From NCBI GenBank assembly GCA_903900975.1, contig CAIUPE010000133.1:28240-92239 (forward strand): a stretch of DNA of 64,000 nucleotides, in the 5' to 3' direction. How positions within the stretch are numbered: position 1 is the stretch's first letter; the number at the start of each line of letters is the position of its first letter. Source of the stretch: an uncultured Hyphomicrobiales bacterium (lineage in GTDB: Bacteria; Pseudomonadota; Alphaproteobacteria; Rhizobiales; Beijerinckiaceae). The position numbers were made by a program, and so were the translations under genes. The notes under the pieces were generated by a model. It was not told the DNA's origin. It was given only the letters and a program-made list of their open reading frames with translations, and did not search any database. Positions 1 through 8,396 of the stretch are shown one piece after another.

Positions 1-705
1 AATATTGATCGCGCTCCAATCCTCATTCACCGAGCCATGCTTCCAATAGGCATCGCGGTGTTGGTGGCGCATCCAGAGCATCGGCCAATTCGGCATGGCT
101 TTGACGCGCTTCAACCATTCCTCGCGCCAGCGCTCGCCGACAATCACGGGGTCCAGCGGGCGGGCCTGATAGGCGTACATGATCGCGCCCCACCAGAGAT
201 TATCATTCAGCAAACAGCCGCCCGAATAATGGATGTCGTCCGTATACCGATCATCCGTCGAGCACACCGAAATGATTGCCTTCAGAGCGGGCGGTCGCCG
301 CATGGCGACTTGCAGGCAGTTAAACCCGCCCCAGCTTTTGCCCATCATGCCGACAGAACCCGTGCACCAGTTCTGCTCGGCAATCCACGCGATGACTTCG
401 ATCGCATCGTCTTGTTCTTGGAGAAGATATTCATCCTCCATCAACCCGTCAGATTCGCCCGAACCGCGCTGATCGACGCGAATGGCGGCGGTGCCGTGGC
501 GCGCGAACCAGCCATGCATCGGCTCGTCGCGTCCGCGTGTGCCATCGCTTTTGCGATAGGGAATATATTCGAGAACACAGGGGACGGGCTTTTGATTCGC
601 CTCAACGGGCAGCCACAAGCGGGCTGCGAGCTTGGTGCCATCTTTAAGCGGAATGAAAATGTTTTCGATGACACGCACGCCATCCGCTATCTTATCGCCC
701 ACCAT
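1..705 (-). CDS. CocE/NonD family hydrolase (N-terminal part, cut by window edge)
   Basis: Serine hydrolase of the alpha/beta-fold CocE/NonD (X-Pro dipeptidyl-peptidase-like) family, which cleaves esters or amides. The visible 235 residues carry an early family segment (LKDGTKLAARLWLP), the strand VPCVLEYIPYRKSDGT, the segment IRVDQRGSGESDG and the nucleophile elbow GKSWGG (GxSxG). The Asp and His of the triad lie beyond the left edge. An ATG at 723 is in frame, but the ATG at 705 is preceded by GGAGGA at 7 bases and is preferred. The gene is convergent with nothing visible and lies just downstream of the LysR gene on the same strand. Its substrate cannot be read from the sequence. The family call is firm and a role in the neighbouring catabolic cluster is inference. 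Confidence 0.88.
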   Translation of the reverse strand, partial: MVGDKIADGVRVIENIFIPLKDGTKLAARLWLPVEANQKPVPCVLEYIPYRKSDGTRGRDEPMHGWFARHGTAAIRVDQRGSGESDGLMEDEYLLQEQDDAIEVIAWIAEQNWCTGSVGMMGKSWGGFNCLQVAMRRPPALKAIISVCSTDDRYTDDIHYSGGCLLNDNLWWGAIMYAYQARPLDPVIVGERWREEWLKRVKAMPNWPMLWMRHQHRDAYWKHGSVNEDWSAINI

Positions 706-760
706 CAAACCATCCTCCAACATTTGTTTTTTTGATTGTCGCGGGGTTGACGTCTGTCTG

Positions 761-1714
761 TCAACGCTTCTGCATGGCGGCGACTTCGCCGAGCAACCAG
801 AACCTGAAACGGGCAATGGCCGGCTCATCCGCCCGATCTTGCCGCGAGACAAGATACCAGCGCGCGGGTTGCGGCACCGAATGGGCAATTGGCTCGATCA
901 AACGTCCTGTTGCGATGTCTTGCGCCGCCAGAAAATCGGGGACAACGGCAATGCCCTGCCCGTCACACGCCGCCTCCAGCGCCAAGAGGTAGGAGTCAAA
1001 CCGAATGGTCGCGGCCTCGCCAAGGCCCGAAACACCCGCCGCACTCAACCACACATCCCAATCCCGACCGGCGGTGTAAACCTGCAAACTCGTGTAGCCG
1101 ATTACATCTTGCGGGCTAACGAGCGGCGGGCCTTTTTCCAAGAGCTTGGGGCTGCTTACCGCCACGAGGCGTGATTCAAACAAAGGCGTGTAGGAAAAGC
1201 CGGGACGGTTCGGCTCAGTTGTCGAGATTAGGCCAACATCGGCGTGGCGCGGGTCAAACTCCCAATCCATCTGGCTGGCATTGAACCGCACCAGCAGATC
1301 GGGACAGGATTGCTGGAGCGCGGAGAGCCGCACCATCATCCAGCGGGCAGCGACCGTGACATAGAGCTGAACGGTTAATTCCTGCTGCGCGGGGCGGGAT
1401 ATCAATTGCGTGCCGATATCGATTTTCTCGAAAGCCTCGCGCAAATAGGGAAAATAGAGTCGCCCCGCATCGGTCAGCTCGACCTTGCGACCGGTGCGGC
1501 GGAACAAATCCTTCCCCAGCCATTTTTCCAGATGCGCGATCTGATGGCTCACGGCGGATTGCGTAATATTGAGTTCTTCTGCTGCCAATCGAAAGCTTTC
1601 ATGGCGGGCCGCGGCCTCAAAAGCACGCAGCGCCGTCAGCGGCGGCAAGGATAAGGGGCGCGAATGGGCGGGAAGGGTTGATATCATATTGTTCATGAGT
1701 TGAATTAAATTCAT
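761..1714 (-). CDS. LysR family transcriptional regulator (GcvA-like)
   Basis: DNA-binding regulator with an N-terminal winged helix-turn-helix (LPPLTALRAFEAAARHESF, then AAEELNITQSAVSHQI) and a C-terminal periplasmic-binding-like effector domain, about 300 residues in all as usual for LysR proteins. The N-terminal wording is that of the GcvA subgroup. The start is uncertain: in-frame ATGs at 1714, 1696 and 1687 all lack a clear ribosome-binding site, and GcvA-type proteins normally begin close to LPPLxALRAF, which favours 1687 or 1696. A later start would also free a T-N11-A palindrome at 1701-1713 to be its operator. It is transcribed away from the methyltransferase/dehydrogenase operon, so control of that operon is likely but inferred. 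Confidence 0.9.
   Translation of the reverse strand: MNLIQLMNNMISTLPAHSRPLSLPPLTALRAFEAAARHESFRLAAEELNITQSAVSHQIAHLEKWLGKDLFRRTGRKVELTDAGRLYFPYLREAFEKIDIGTQLISRPAQQELTVQLYVTVAARWMMVRLSALQQSCPDLLVRFNASQMDWEFDPRHADVGLISTTEPNRPGFSYTPLFESRLVAVSSPKLLEKGPPLVSPQDVIGYTSLQVYTAGRDWDVWLSAAGVSGLGEAATIRFDSYLLALEAACDGQGIAVVPDFLAAQDIATGRLIEPIAHSVPQPARWYLVSRQDRADEPAIARFRFWLLGEVAAMQKR
1701..1713. promoter_or_regulatory. Candidate LysR-type operator (T-N11-A palindrome)
   Basis: TGAATTAAATTCA is a perfect 6+6 dyad with a single central base. It has the T-N11-A form typical of LysR-type regulator sites and lies between the regulator and the divergent operon starting at 1798. It overlaps the longest possible LysR reading frame but not the frame begun at 1696 or 1687. 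The assignment is by pattern and position only. Confidence 0.45.
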
Positions 1715-1797
1715 CTGCTGATGAAAATCAATCTCTTGACGATCTTGCGCGCGCGACCTCTTGATCAGGCAAAGAGTTTAATAAGGGAGAAGCGACG

Positions 1798-3378
1798 ATG
1801 ACGATGGAAGCTCCAGAAGGCAGTGCGCCCGATTCAGGCCGTCGTGGTGGCCGAGATGCCCGTCGCGCGGCGCGTGCGCGTCCACTCTCCGATCAGGATC
1901 GTCCGATCTGGCCCGGTATGCCCGGCGGCAAGTATCAAGTCCTCACCCCGGAGGACATGCAGAAGATCCACCACAAGATTCTGGATGTGCTGGAGCAAAT
2001 CGGTTTTGCCGACGCTATTCCGTCCACCATTGAATATATGACCAAAGTCGGCGCTGTGATGGGCTCTGATGGCCGCATGCGTTTTCCGCGTGCGCTTGTG
2101 GAAGATACAATTGCCAAAGCCGCGCGTCGCTTCCCGCTTTATGCCCAAGACCCACGCTATGACATGGATCCATGGGGCAAGAATGTGTATTACGGCACCG
2201 CAGGCGCCGCCGTGAACGTGGTTGAGCCGCTGACCGGCGATTACCGTGAGTCGACCGTGATCGATCTTTATGATTGCGCGCGCATCGTCGATCATTGCGA
2301 CAATATCCACTTCTTCCAGCGCACCAATGTGTGCCGCGAGCTGCCGAGCCCGCGTGATCTCGATATCAACACCGCTTATGCCAGCGTGGTTGGCACTACC
2401 AAACATGTCGGCACCGGCATGACCCATCCCGATCACGTCACCGAAGTGCTCGAAATGCTGCATATGATTGCAGGCGGCGAGGATAAATGGCGCGAGCGTC
2501 CGTTTGTCAGCCAGTCGAACTGCTTCGTTGTACCGCCTTTGAAATTCGCCGAAGATGCCTGCAAGTGCTTAGAAGTCGCAGTTCTCGGCGGCATGCCGGT
2601 TCTGTTGCTCTCGGCAGGTCAGGCAGGCGCTACCGCTCCCGCATCGCTTGCTGGCACGGTTGTGCAAGCAGTGGCCGAGTGCCTCGTTGGCCTGATTTAT
2701 GTTAACGCGATCAAGCCCGGCGCGCCTTATATTTTCGGTACATGGCCGTTCGTGTCCGATCTTCGCACGGGCGCGATGTCGGGCGGTTCGCCTGAGCAGG
2801 CTTTGCTTTCATCCGCATGCGGCCAGATGGCGAATTTCTACGATCTCAATGGTGGCACGGGTGCCGGCATGTGTGACTCGAAGGTTATCGATTTCCAAGC
2901 CGGCTACGAGAAAGCCTATAACCTCACCCTCGTTGGTAACGCAGGGACCAACCTCATCTATGAGGCGGCCGGTATGCACGCCTCGCTGCTCGGCATTTGT
3001 AAAGAAACGCTGGTGGCCGATAACGACATTATCGGCGCGGCCCAACGCACCATGCGCGGGATTGATACGTCGGATGAAGCGCTCAACATCGACACGATCC
3101 GTAATGTCTGCATTGGCGGCCCCGGCCATTATTTAGGTTCGGACCAGACGCTCCATCTGATGCAGCGCGATTATGTTTATCCGTCGATTGGTGATCGCTG
3201 GAGCCCGAACGAGTGGAACGAGCGGGGGCGGCCTACCTATGTCGATCGCGCGGTGAAAAAGACGGCGGAAATTTTAAAGAACCATCACCCCAAGCATATC
3301 AGCCGCGAAGTGGATGATGCCATCCGCGCAAAGTTCCCGATCAGACTTGACCGCAAAGATATGGGCGAGATGATATAA
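1798..3378 (+). CDS. Trimethylamine methyltransferase (MttB) family protein, non-pyrrolysine type
   Basis: A 526-residue TIM-barrel protein of the MttB superfamily, which in characterised members transfers a methyl group from a methylated amine or betaine to a corrinoid protein. Family landmarks include the GGAxxMCDSK-like stretch GTGAGMCDSKVIDFQAGYE and the C-terminal RDYVYP. The reading frame has no internal TAG, so there is no pyrrolysine. Such members are known to act on quaternary amines such as glycine betaine rather than trimethylamine. The first 45 residues are a low-complexity Arg/Ala-rich extension. AAGGGAG sits about 9 bases before the ATG. It is the first gene of an operon with a folate-linked demethylating flavoprotein. 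No corrinoid protein or reactivase is encoded in the visible neighbourhood, so the methyl acceptor is an open question. Confidence 0.88.
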   Translation: MTMEAPEGSAPDSGRRGGRDARRAARARPLSDQDRPIWPGMPGGKYQVLTPEDMQKIHHKILDVLEQIGFADAIPSTIEYMTKVGAVMGSDGRMRFPRALVEDTIAKAARRFPLYAQDPRYDMDPWGKNVYYGTAGAAVNVVEPLTGDYRESTVIDLYDCARIVDHCDNIHFFQRTNVCRELPSPRDLDINTAYASVVGTTKHVGTGMTHPDHVTEVLEMLHMIAGGEDKWRERPFVSQSNCFVVPPLKFAEDACKCLEVAVLGGMPVLLLSAGQAGATAPASLAGTVVQAVAECLVGLIYVNAIKPGAPYIFGTWPFVSDLRTGAMSGGSPEQALLSSACGQMANFYDLNGGTGAGMCDSKVIDFQAGYEKAYNLTLVGNAGTNLIYEAAGMHASLLGICKETLVADNDIIGAAQRTMRGIDTSDEALNIDTIRNVCIGGPGHYLGSDQTLHLMQRDYVYPSIGDRWSPNEWNERGRPTYVDRAVKKTAEILKNHHPKHISREVDDAIRAKFPIRLDRKDMGEMI

Positions 3379-3382
3379 TTGC

Positions 3383-3500
3383 CGTCATTGCGAGCGACAG
3401 CGAAACAACCCAGCTGATGGAAAAGTAAAAAGTGGCATGGTACCGTTTTACCTCTTGCTGCACCGTCAACTGGATTGCTTCGCGTTCGCTCGCAAGGACG
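3383..3500. repeat. Palindromic intergenic repeat (REP-like, long loop)
   Basis: Two imperfectly inverted arms, 3383-3413 (starting CGTCATTGCGAGCGACAGCG) and 3470-3500 (ending CGCTCGCAAGGACGG), flank a 56-base middle. The arm sequence belongs to the widely dispersed family of bacterial intergenic palindromes of the type CGTCATTGCGAGCGAAGCGAAGCAATCC. The element fills most of the spacer between the methyltransferase and flavoprotein genes and could fold in the transcript. A regulatory role is unproven. Confidence 0.75.
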
Positions 3501-3557
3501 GATAATGGTGCGCTCGCAAGCACAAATAAAAATAGCGTAAGTTAAAGGAAACACCCT

Positions 3558-6002
3558 ATGGCCGCTCTGCCCTCACACGCTTCTGTTGTTATCGTGGGAG
3601 GCGGCATTGTCGGCTGCTCCACCGCCTATCATCTGGGCAAGCTCGGCGTGAAAGACGTTGTGTTGTTGGAGCGCAAGCGGTTGACCAGCGGCACCACATG
3701 GCACGCGGCGGGGCTTGTACGTTCCTCGCTCTATACGCAAAACCTGACGCGGCTCGCTAAATACACCGTCGATCTTTACACAAATTTAGAGAAGGAAACC
3801 GGCCAAGCCACCGGCTTCGTGCAGCCCGGTTCGATCTCGATTGCCACCAATCCGGAGCGCTGGCAGGAGCTCTCGCGCGCTGCCTCCATGCTGCGCACCT
3901 TCGATGTTGAAGCCCACGAGATTACGGCCAAGGAAGCGCAAGCCAAATGGCCGCTCATGAATGTCGATGATGTGGTCGCCGCCGTCTGGTATCCATCGGA
4001 TGGCAAGTGCAACCCGATTGATACGACGATGGCGCTCGCCAAGGGTGCGCGCATGGGCGGTGTAGCCATTCACGAGAACACGCTCGTCACCAAAATCATC
4101 GTCGAGAACGGCCGCGCCACGGGCGTCGAAACCGCTGAAGGCATTATCAAAGCCGATAAGGTGGTGATCGCAGGCGGCATGTGGACGCGCGATTTCGCCC
4201 GCACCATCGGCGTTGATGTGCCACTGCAAGCGTGTGAACATTTCTATATCGTCACCGATCCGATGGACGGCATGACGCCCGACCTTCCCGTGATGCGCGA
4301 CATGGACCATTGCGCTTATTATAAAGAAGACGCGGGCAAGCTGCTGCTGGGTGCGTTTGAACCCAAGGCCAAACCTTGGGCGCTTGATGGTATTCCCGCT
4401 GATTTCGAATTCGGCGAATTGCCCGAAGATTTTGATCACTTCGCGCCCATTTTAGAAGACGCGATGAAGCGTATTCCGTCGCTTGAAAAAGTCGGCATCC
4501 GCAAATTCTTTAACGGGCCGGAAAGCTTCACCGCCGACCAACGTTATATTTTAGGACCAGCGCCGGAAGTGAAGGGTGTGTTTGTTGCGGCGGGCTTCAA
4601 CTCTATCGGCATCCAATCGGGCGGTGGCGCGGGCATGGCGCTGGCGCATTGGATCACGCAAGGCGAGCCACCGTTTGATTTGTGGGATGTGGATATCAAC
4701 CGCCTTTATCCGCATCAGAACACGAAGCATTTCTTGATCCCGCGCGTGTCGGAAGCCTTAGGGCTGCTCTACGCGATGCATTGGCCGTTCAAGCAATATG
4801 AGACCTCGCGCGGTGTGCGTAAAACGGCGCTGCATGATCGCCTTGCAGCACACGGCGCGTGCTTTGGCGAAGTCGCAGGGTGGGAGCGGCCCAACTGGTT
4901 CGCTAAACCCGGCCAAGAACCAAAATACGAATACACCTTCGGCAAACCGAACTGGTTCGAAAATTCGGGCGAGGAAGGCAAAGCGGTACGCGAAGCGGTG
5001 GGCCTGTTTGATCAAAGCGCGTTTGCCAAATTCACCGTTAAAGGCCGCGACGCGATGCAGCTTCTGAACCGCGTCTCCGTCAATGAAATGGATGTTGCCA
5101 TTGGCAAGGTGGTCTATACCCAGTGGTGTAACGCAAAGGGCGGCATCGAGGCCGATCTGACCGTTACCCGCGTGGCGCAGAACGAGTATCTCGTTGTCAC
5201 CGCCGCGATGACGCAATTGCACGATCTGCGTCACCTCGAAAATGCCATCCGCGATGATGAAGCCGTGGCTGTTGTTGATATCACCTCCGGCACCTCGACC
5301 ATCGGCCTGATGGGGCCAAACTCCCGCGCACTTCTGCAGTCTCTCACACCGGATGATATGTCGAATGCCTCCTTCCCGTTTGGCACCAGCCAGATGATTG
5401 AAGTAGGCCCCGCCCGCATCCGCGTCACGCGCATCACCTATGTCGGCGAGTTGGGATACGAGCTTTATATCCCAAGCGAATTTGCCCCCGGCGTGTTTGA
5501 TTTCATCATGGCAAACGGCGCGCCCTTCGGCTTGAAGCTCGCGGGCTACCACGCGATGAACTCGCTTCGCATCGAAAAGGCCTATCGCCATTGGAGCCAC
5601 GATATTACGCCGGAAGACACGCCACTTGAAGCAGGACTTGGCTTCTGTATTGCTTGGAACAAAAAGGGCGATTTTATCGGCAAAGAAGCCTTGCTCCGCC
5701 AGAAAGAACAAGGCATCACGCGTCGCTTGGCGCAGTTTGTGATCGATGATCCCGATGTCATGCTCTACCATGACGAGCCGATCTGGCTGAATGGTAAAAT
5801 CATCTCGCGTCTCACCTCGGCGATGTATGGCTACACGCTCGGTGGCGCCGTTGGTCTTGGCTATATAGGCACCGAATTTGCCGCCACGCCCGACGATGTG
5901 CTGGCTGGAAAATACGAAATCGAAGTCGCCGGAAAACGCATTCCGGCCAAGGTATCGCTCAAGCCCATGTATGATCCGACCTCGGCACGGATTAAGGCGT
6001 AG
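3558..6002 (+). CDS. Dimethylglycine/sarcosine dehydrogenase-like FAD oxidoreductase with GcvT domain
   Basis: An 814-residue two-part enzyme. Residues about 8-385 form a DAO-type FAD domain with the dinucleotide motif VVIVGGGIVGCSTAYHLG and TTWHAAGLVRSS, whose His matches the covalent FAD site of dimethylglycine and sarcosine dehydrogenases. An FAO-type linker follows, then a GcvT-like folate-binding aminomethyltransferase domain with its C-terminal barrel (residues about 430-810). Known relatives oxidatively demethylate N-methyl amino acids and pass the one-carbon unit to tetrahydrofolate. The length matches mitochondrial and bacterial dimethylglycine dehydrogenases. A GTTAAAGGAAA ribosome-binding region precedes the ATG. 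The exact substrate (dimethylglycine, sarcosine or another betaine product) cannot be fixed. Confidence 0.9.
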   Translation: MAALPSHASVVIVGGGIVGCSTAYHLGKLGVKDVVLLERKRLTSGTTWHAAGLVRSSLYTQNLTRLAKYTVDLYTNLEKETGQATGFVQPGSISIATNPERWQELSRAASMLRTFDVEAHEITAKEAQAKWPLMNVDDVVAAVWYPSDGKCNPIDTTMALAKGARMGGVAIHENTLVTKIIVENGRATGVETAEGIIKADKVVIAGGMWTRDFARTIGVDVPLQACEHFYIVTDPMDGMTPDLPVMRDMDHCAYYKEDAGKLLLGAFEPKAKPWALDGIPADFEFGELPEDFDHFAPILEDAMKRIPSLEKVGIRKFFNGPESFTADQRYILGPAPEVKGVFVAAGFNSIGIQSGGGAGMALAHWITQGEPPFDLWDVDINRLYPHQNTKHFLIPRVSEALGLLYAMHWPFKQYETSRGVRKTALHDRLAAHGACFGEVAGWERPNWFAKPGQEPKYEYTFGKPNWFENSGEEGKAVREAVGLFDQSAFAKFTVKGRDAMQLLNRVSVNEMDVAIGKVVYTQWCNAKGGIEADLTVTRVAQNEYLVVTAAMTQLHDLRHLENAIRDDEAVAVVDITSGTSTIGLMGPNSRALLQSLTPDDMSNASFPFGTSQMIEVGPARIRVTRITYVGELGYELYIPSEFAPGVFDFIMANGAPFGLKLAGYHAMNSLRIEKAYRHWSHDITPEDTPLEAGLGFCIAWNKKGDFIGKEALLRQKEQGITRRLAQFVIDDPDVMLYHDEPIWLNGKIISRLTSAMYGYTLGGAVGLGYIGTEFAATPDDVLAGKYEIEVAGKRIPAKVSLKPMYDPTSARIKA

Positions 6003-6083
6003 GTGGGGTGTAGGGATTAGGGTGTAGGGCGTAGAAATAGAAAAACACGGACACGCTACACCCTACGCCCTACATCCTTTTTT
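6003..6083. repeat. Heptamer-repeat hairpin followed by a T run
   Basis: The left arm is made of degenerate 7-mers (TGTAGGG, ATTAGGG, TGTAGGG, CGTAG; 6009-6034). The right arm is their inverse (CTACACC, CTACGCC, CTACATC; 6056-6076), followed directly by CCTTTTTTG. It would fold into a long stem and could act as an attenuator or 3'-end stabiliser between the flavoprotein and enolase-superfamily genes. Short 7-bp tandem repeats of this style are best known from cyanobacteria. Confidence 0.7.
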
Positions 6084-6121
6084 GACATCTGCGGCTTGAG
6101 GCAATCGCTCGGAGAACGAAT

Positions 6122-7315
6122 ATGAAAATCCAAGACCTCGAAGTCTTCATCGTCGGCAATCCGCCTCCTACCTTTGGCGGGCGTTATTTTATTTTCGTGA
6201 AGCTCACCACCGATAATGGCATCACCGGCATCGGCGAGGTCTATGATGCTGCCTTCAGTGCGAAAGCCATGAAGGTGATGATCGAGGATGTGTTTGAAAC
6301 GCACATTCAAGGCACGGATCCATTCCATCTCGAAAAGATGTTTAAAAACGTCTATGGCCGCGGCTATTCGCAACGCCCTAACCCGACGCTCACCGCTGTC
6401 ATCGCTGGTTTTGAAATTGCGATGTGGGACATTAATGGCAAGGCGCTGAATAAGCCCGTCTATGAGCTTTTGGGCGGCAAGGTGCATGAAAAGCTTCGCT
6501 CCTACACCTATCTCTATCCCAAGGGCGGCGACGCCTATGTCGACACCGATGTGTATTACAACCCCGATGTCGCCGCCGAACGCGCAGTTGATTATCTGAA
6601 GCTGGGCTTCACCGCGCTAAAATTTGATCCGGTTCCGTTTGGCACTTTTGATCCACGCCAGCCGAGCTTGGAGATGATGGAGCGCTCGGAGCAATTCTGC
6701 AAAAAATTGCGCGAAGTCTGTGGCACAAAGGCCGATCTCCTCTTCGGCACGCATGGCCAGTTCACTACCTCTGGCGCGATCCGCTTGGCTCGCCGGTTAG
6801 AAGCCTATGATCCGCTTTGGTTTGAGGAACCAACCCCGCCCGAAATGCCGGAAGAAATGGCGCTTGTGGCACGCCAAACCACCATTCCGATTGCAACCGG
6901 CGAGCGGCTTTCGACCAAATATGAATTCAAGCGGGTACTCGAATTACGCGCCGCCCATATTCTGCAAATGGCGATCAGCCGCGTCGGCGGGATTATGGAA
7001 ACCAAGAAAATCGCGGCCATGGCCGAAACCTATTACGCGCAAATCGCGCCGCATCTCTATTGCGGTCCGGTGGAAGCGGCGGCCAATATTCAGCTTGCGG
7101 CCTCGGTGCCAAATTTCCTCGTGCTCGAAAGCATTGAAACCTTTGGCGGGTTTTATGGCGCGCTGGTGAAAAACAAAATCAAATGGGAAGCTGGCTATGT
7201 CATCCCGTCCAACGAGCCGGGTCTCGGCATCGAGCTTGATGAAGAACTCGCCCGCGCTCACCCCTATACCGGCAAAGCGCTGCATCTTGTGCCGGTTTAT
7301 GATCCGATCATTTAA
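6122..7315 (+). CDS. Enolase-superfamily dehydratase/racemase (mandelate racemase/muconate lactonizing family)
   Basis: A 397-residue protein with the MR/MLE capping domain (residues about 1-120, including GYSQRPNPTLTAVIAGFEIA) and a TIM barrel. Superfamily catalytic and metal positions can be followed as FTALKFDP (KxD on strand 2), WFEEPTPPE (Glu), ATGERLST (Glu) and IAPHLYCGP (His). At the position where most relatives have an Asp metal ligand the sequence reads LLFGTHGQFTT, so the first ligand looks changed. The overall wording is closest to sugar-acid dehydratases of the galactonate dehydratase/ManD side. The gene follows the flavoprotein gene and precedes a hydroxyacid dehydrogenase, suggesting that a hydroxyacid is dehydrated. 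The substrate is unknown. Confidence 0.88.
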   Translation: MKIQDLEVFIVGNPPPTFGGRYFIFVKLTTDNGITGIGEVYDAAFSAKAMKVMIEDVFETHIQGTDPFHLEKMFKNVYGRGYSQRPNPTLTAVIAGFEIAMWDINGKALNKPVYELLGGKVHEKLRSYTYLYPKGGDAYVDTDVYYNPDVAAERAVDYLKLGFTALKFDPVPFGTFDPRQPSLEMMERSEQFCKKLREVCGTKADLLFGTHGQFTTSGAIRLARRLEAYDPLWFEEPTPPEMPEEMALVARQTTIPIATGERLSTKYEFKRVLELRAAHILQMAISRVGGIMETKKIAAMAETYYAQIAPHLYCGPVEAAANIQLAASVPNFLVLESIETFGGFYGALVKNKIKWEAGYVIPSNEPGLGIELDEELARAHPYTGKALHLVPVYDPII

Positions 7316-7456
7316 GCGAATAGGGAATAGCGAATGGCGAATAGGGAGTAGATCGTCATTCGGACCGCGCGTCTCTTGGACAGCGCAAAGAATGCAAGCC
7401 GGAGGCTCGCGGTCCAATCATTAGCCCCGATTCGCTATTCGCTATTCGCCAGTCCC
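7316..7456. repeat. Composite inverted repeat: heptamer arms enclosing a second palindrome
   Basis: The outer left arm (7316-7351) is built from GAATAGG, GAATAGC and GAATGGC units. The outer right arm (7429-7456) reads the inverse (ATTCGCTATTCGCTATTCGCC). Inside lies a second dyad, GGACCGCG at 7362-7369 and CGCGGTCC at 7408-7415. The element occupies nearly all of the spacer before the hydroxyacid dehydrogenase gene. The nested layout suggests that one mobile palindrome inserted into another, or a composite element. Confidence 0.7.
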
Positions 7457-7484
7457 TTCCCCCCAACCAAAAGGAACCCCCACC

Positions 7485-8396
7485 ATGCTACGCTACGGCT
7501 ATATCGGCTTAGGCCATCTCGGCGCCAACCTTGCCATGAACCTTGTGAAGGCGGGCTATCAAGTCACCGTTACCGACCTCAACAAGGACAACGCCAAAAA
7601 GCTGATCGAAGCGGGCGCGATCTGGGCGGATACGCCGAAGGGTGTGGCGGAAAATTCCGATGCCGTGATCACCTGCCTGCCCTCGCCGAAAGTGTCGATG
7701 GCAGTGCTAACCGGCAAAGACGGTATTCTCGCTGGCCTCAAAAAAGGTGGCACCTGGATCGAGAATTCCACCAATGGCAAGGAAGAGATCGAGGCTATGG
7801 CCAAGATCGCGGCCGAGCATGGTGTTAACACGCTCGAAGCCCCTGTAACCGGCGGCGTTCATAAAGCAGCGCAAGGCACCATCACAGTGCTGGTGGGCGG
7901 CGATAAGGCACTGTTTGAAACCCACCTACCTGCGCTCCAAAAGCTCGGCGGCGAGATTTTCCATATGGGCGATATCGGATCGGCCTCGGTGATCAAAGTG
8001 ATCACCAATATGCTGGCCTTTATCCACCTTGTGGCGTGCGGCGAAGCCTTGATGCTGGCCAAGCGCGGCGGGCTGGACCTCGCGCAAGCCTTCCACGCGA
8101 TTAAAGCCAGCTCCGGCAACAGCTTCGTGCATGAGACGGAAGGCCAAGTGATTTTGAACGGCAGTTACAACATCAATTTCACGATGGATCTGGCCTGTAA
8201 AGATTTGGGCTTTGCCACCGGCTTCGGCCGGGAATTCGGAGTGCCTTTGAAGCTTGCGGGCCTTACCGAGCAAATCTTCGTCGAAGGCCGTCAAGCCTAT
8301 GGCGGCCAAGCCTGGTCATCGCAGATCGTAAAACTGCTTGAGGATGCGCTTCAAACCAATTTGCGCGCCCCGGGCTTTCCGGCTGAATTGGAATAG
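7485..8396 (+). CDS. NAD(P)-dependent beta-hydroxyacid dehydrogenase (HIBADH family)
   Basis: A 303-residue member of the 3-hydroxyisobutyrate/tartronate-semialdehyde dehydrogenase family. It has an N-terminal Rossmann fold with GLGHLG at residues 8-13, the substrate-loop APVTGG region (EAPVTGGVHKAAQGT) and the invariant catalytic Lys at residue 171 in ASVIKVITNML. The all-helical C-terminal domain follows. Known relatives oxidise beta-hydroxyacids or reduce the semialdehydes. As the last gene of the operon it probably handles the product of the enolase-superfamily enzyme. Its 3' end overlaps the convergent glycosyltransferase gene by 46 bases. Family confidence is high and the substrate is unknown. 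Confidence 0.9.
   Translation: MLRYGYIGLGHLGANLAMNLVKAGYQVTVTDLNKDNAKKLIEAGAIWADTPKGVAENSDAVITCLPSPKVSMAVLTGKDGILAGLKKGGTWIENSTNGKEEIEAMAKIAAEHGVNTLEAPVTGGVHKAAQGTITVLVGGDKALFETHLPALQKLGGEIFHMGDIGSASVIKVITNMLAFIHLVACGEALMLAKRGGLDLAQAFHAIKASSGNSFVHETEGQVILNGSYNINFTMDLACKDLGFATGFGREFGVPLKLAGLTEQIFVEGRQAYGGQAWSSQIVKLLEDALQTNLRAPGFPAELE

Noticed and set aside
37..735. A 232-residue plus-strand frame at the left edge
   Set aside because: It is the shadow of the minus-strand CocE/NonD hydrolase, which has the GKSWGG motif and a ribosome-binding site.
1798..3378. Pyrrolysine use in the MttB-like gene
   Set aside because: The frame contains no internal TAG codon and the gene ends at TAA, so it belongs to the non-pyrrolysine group.
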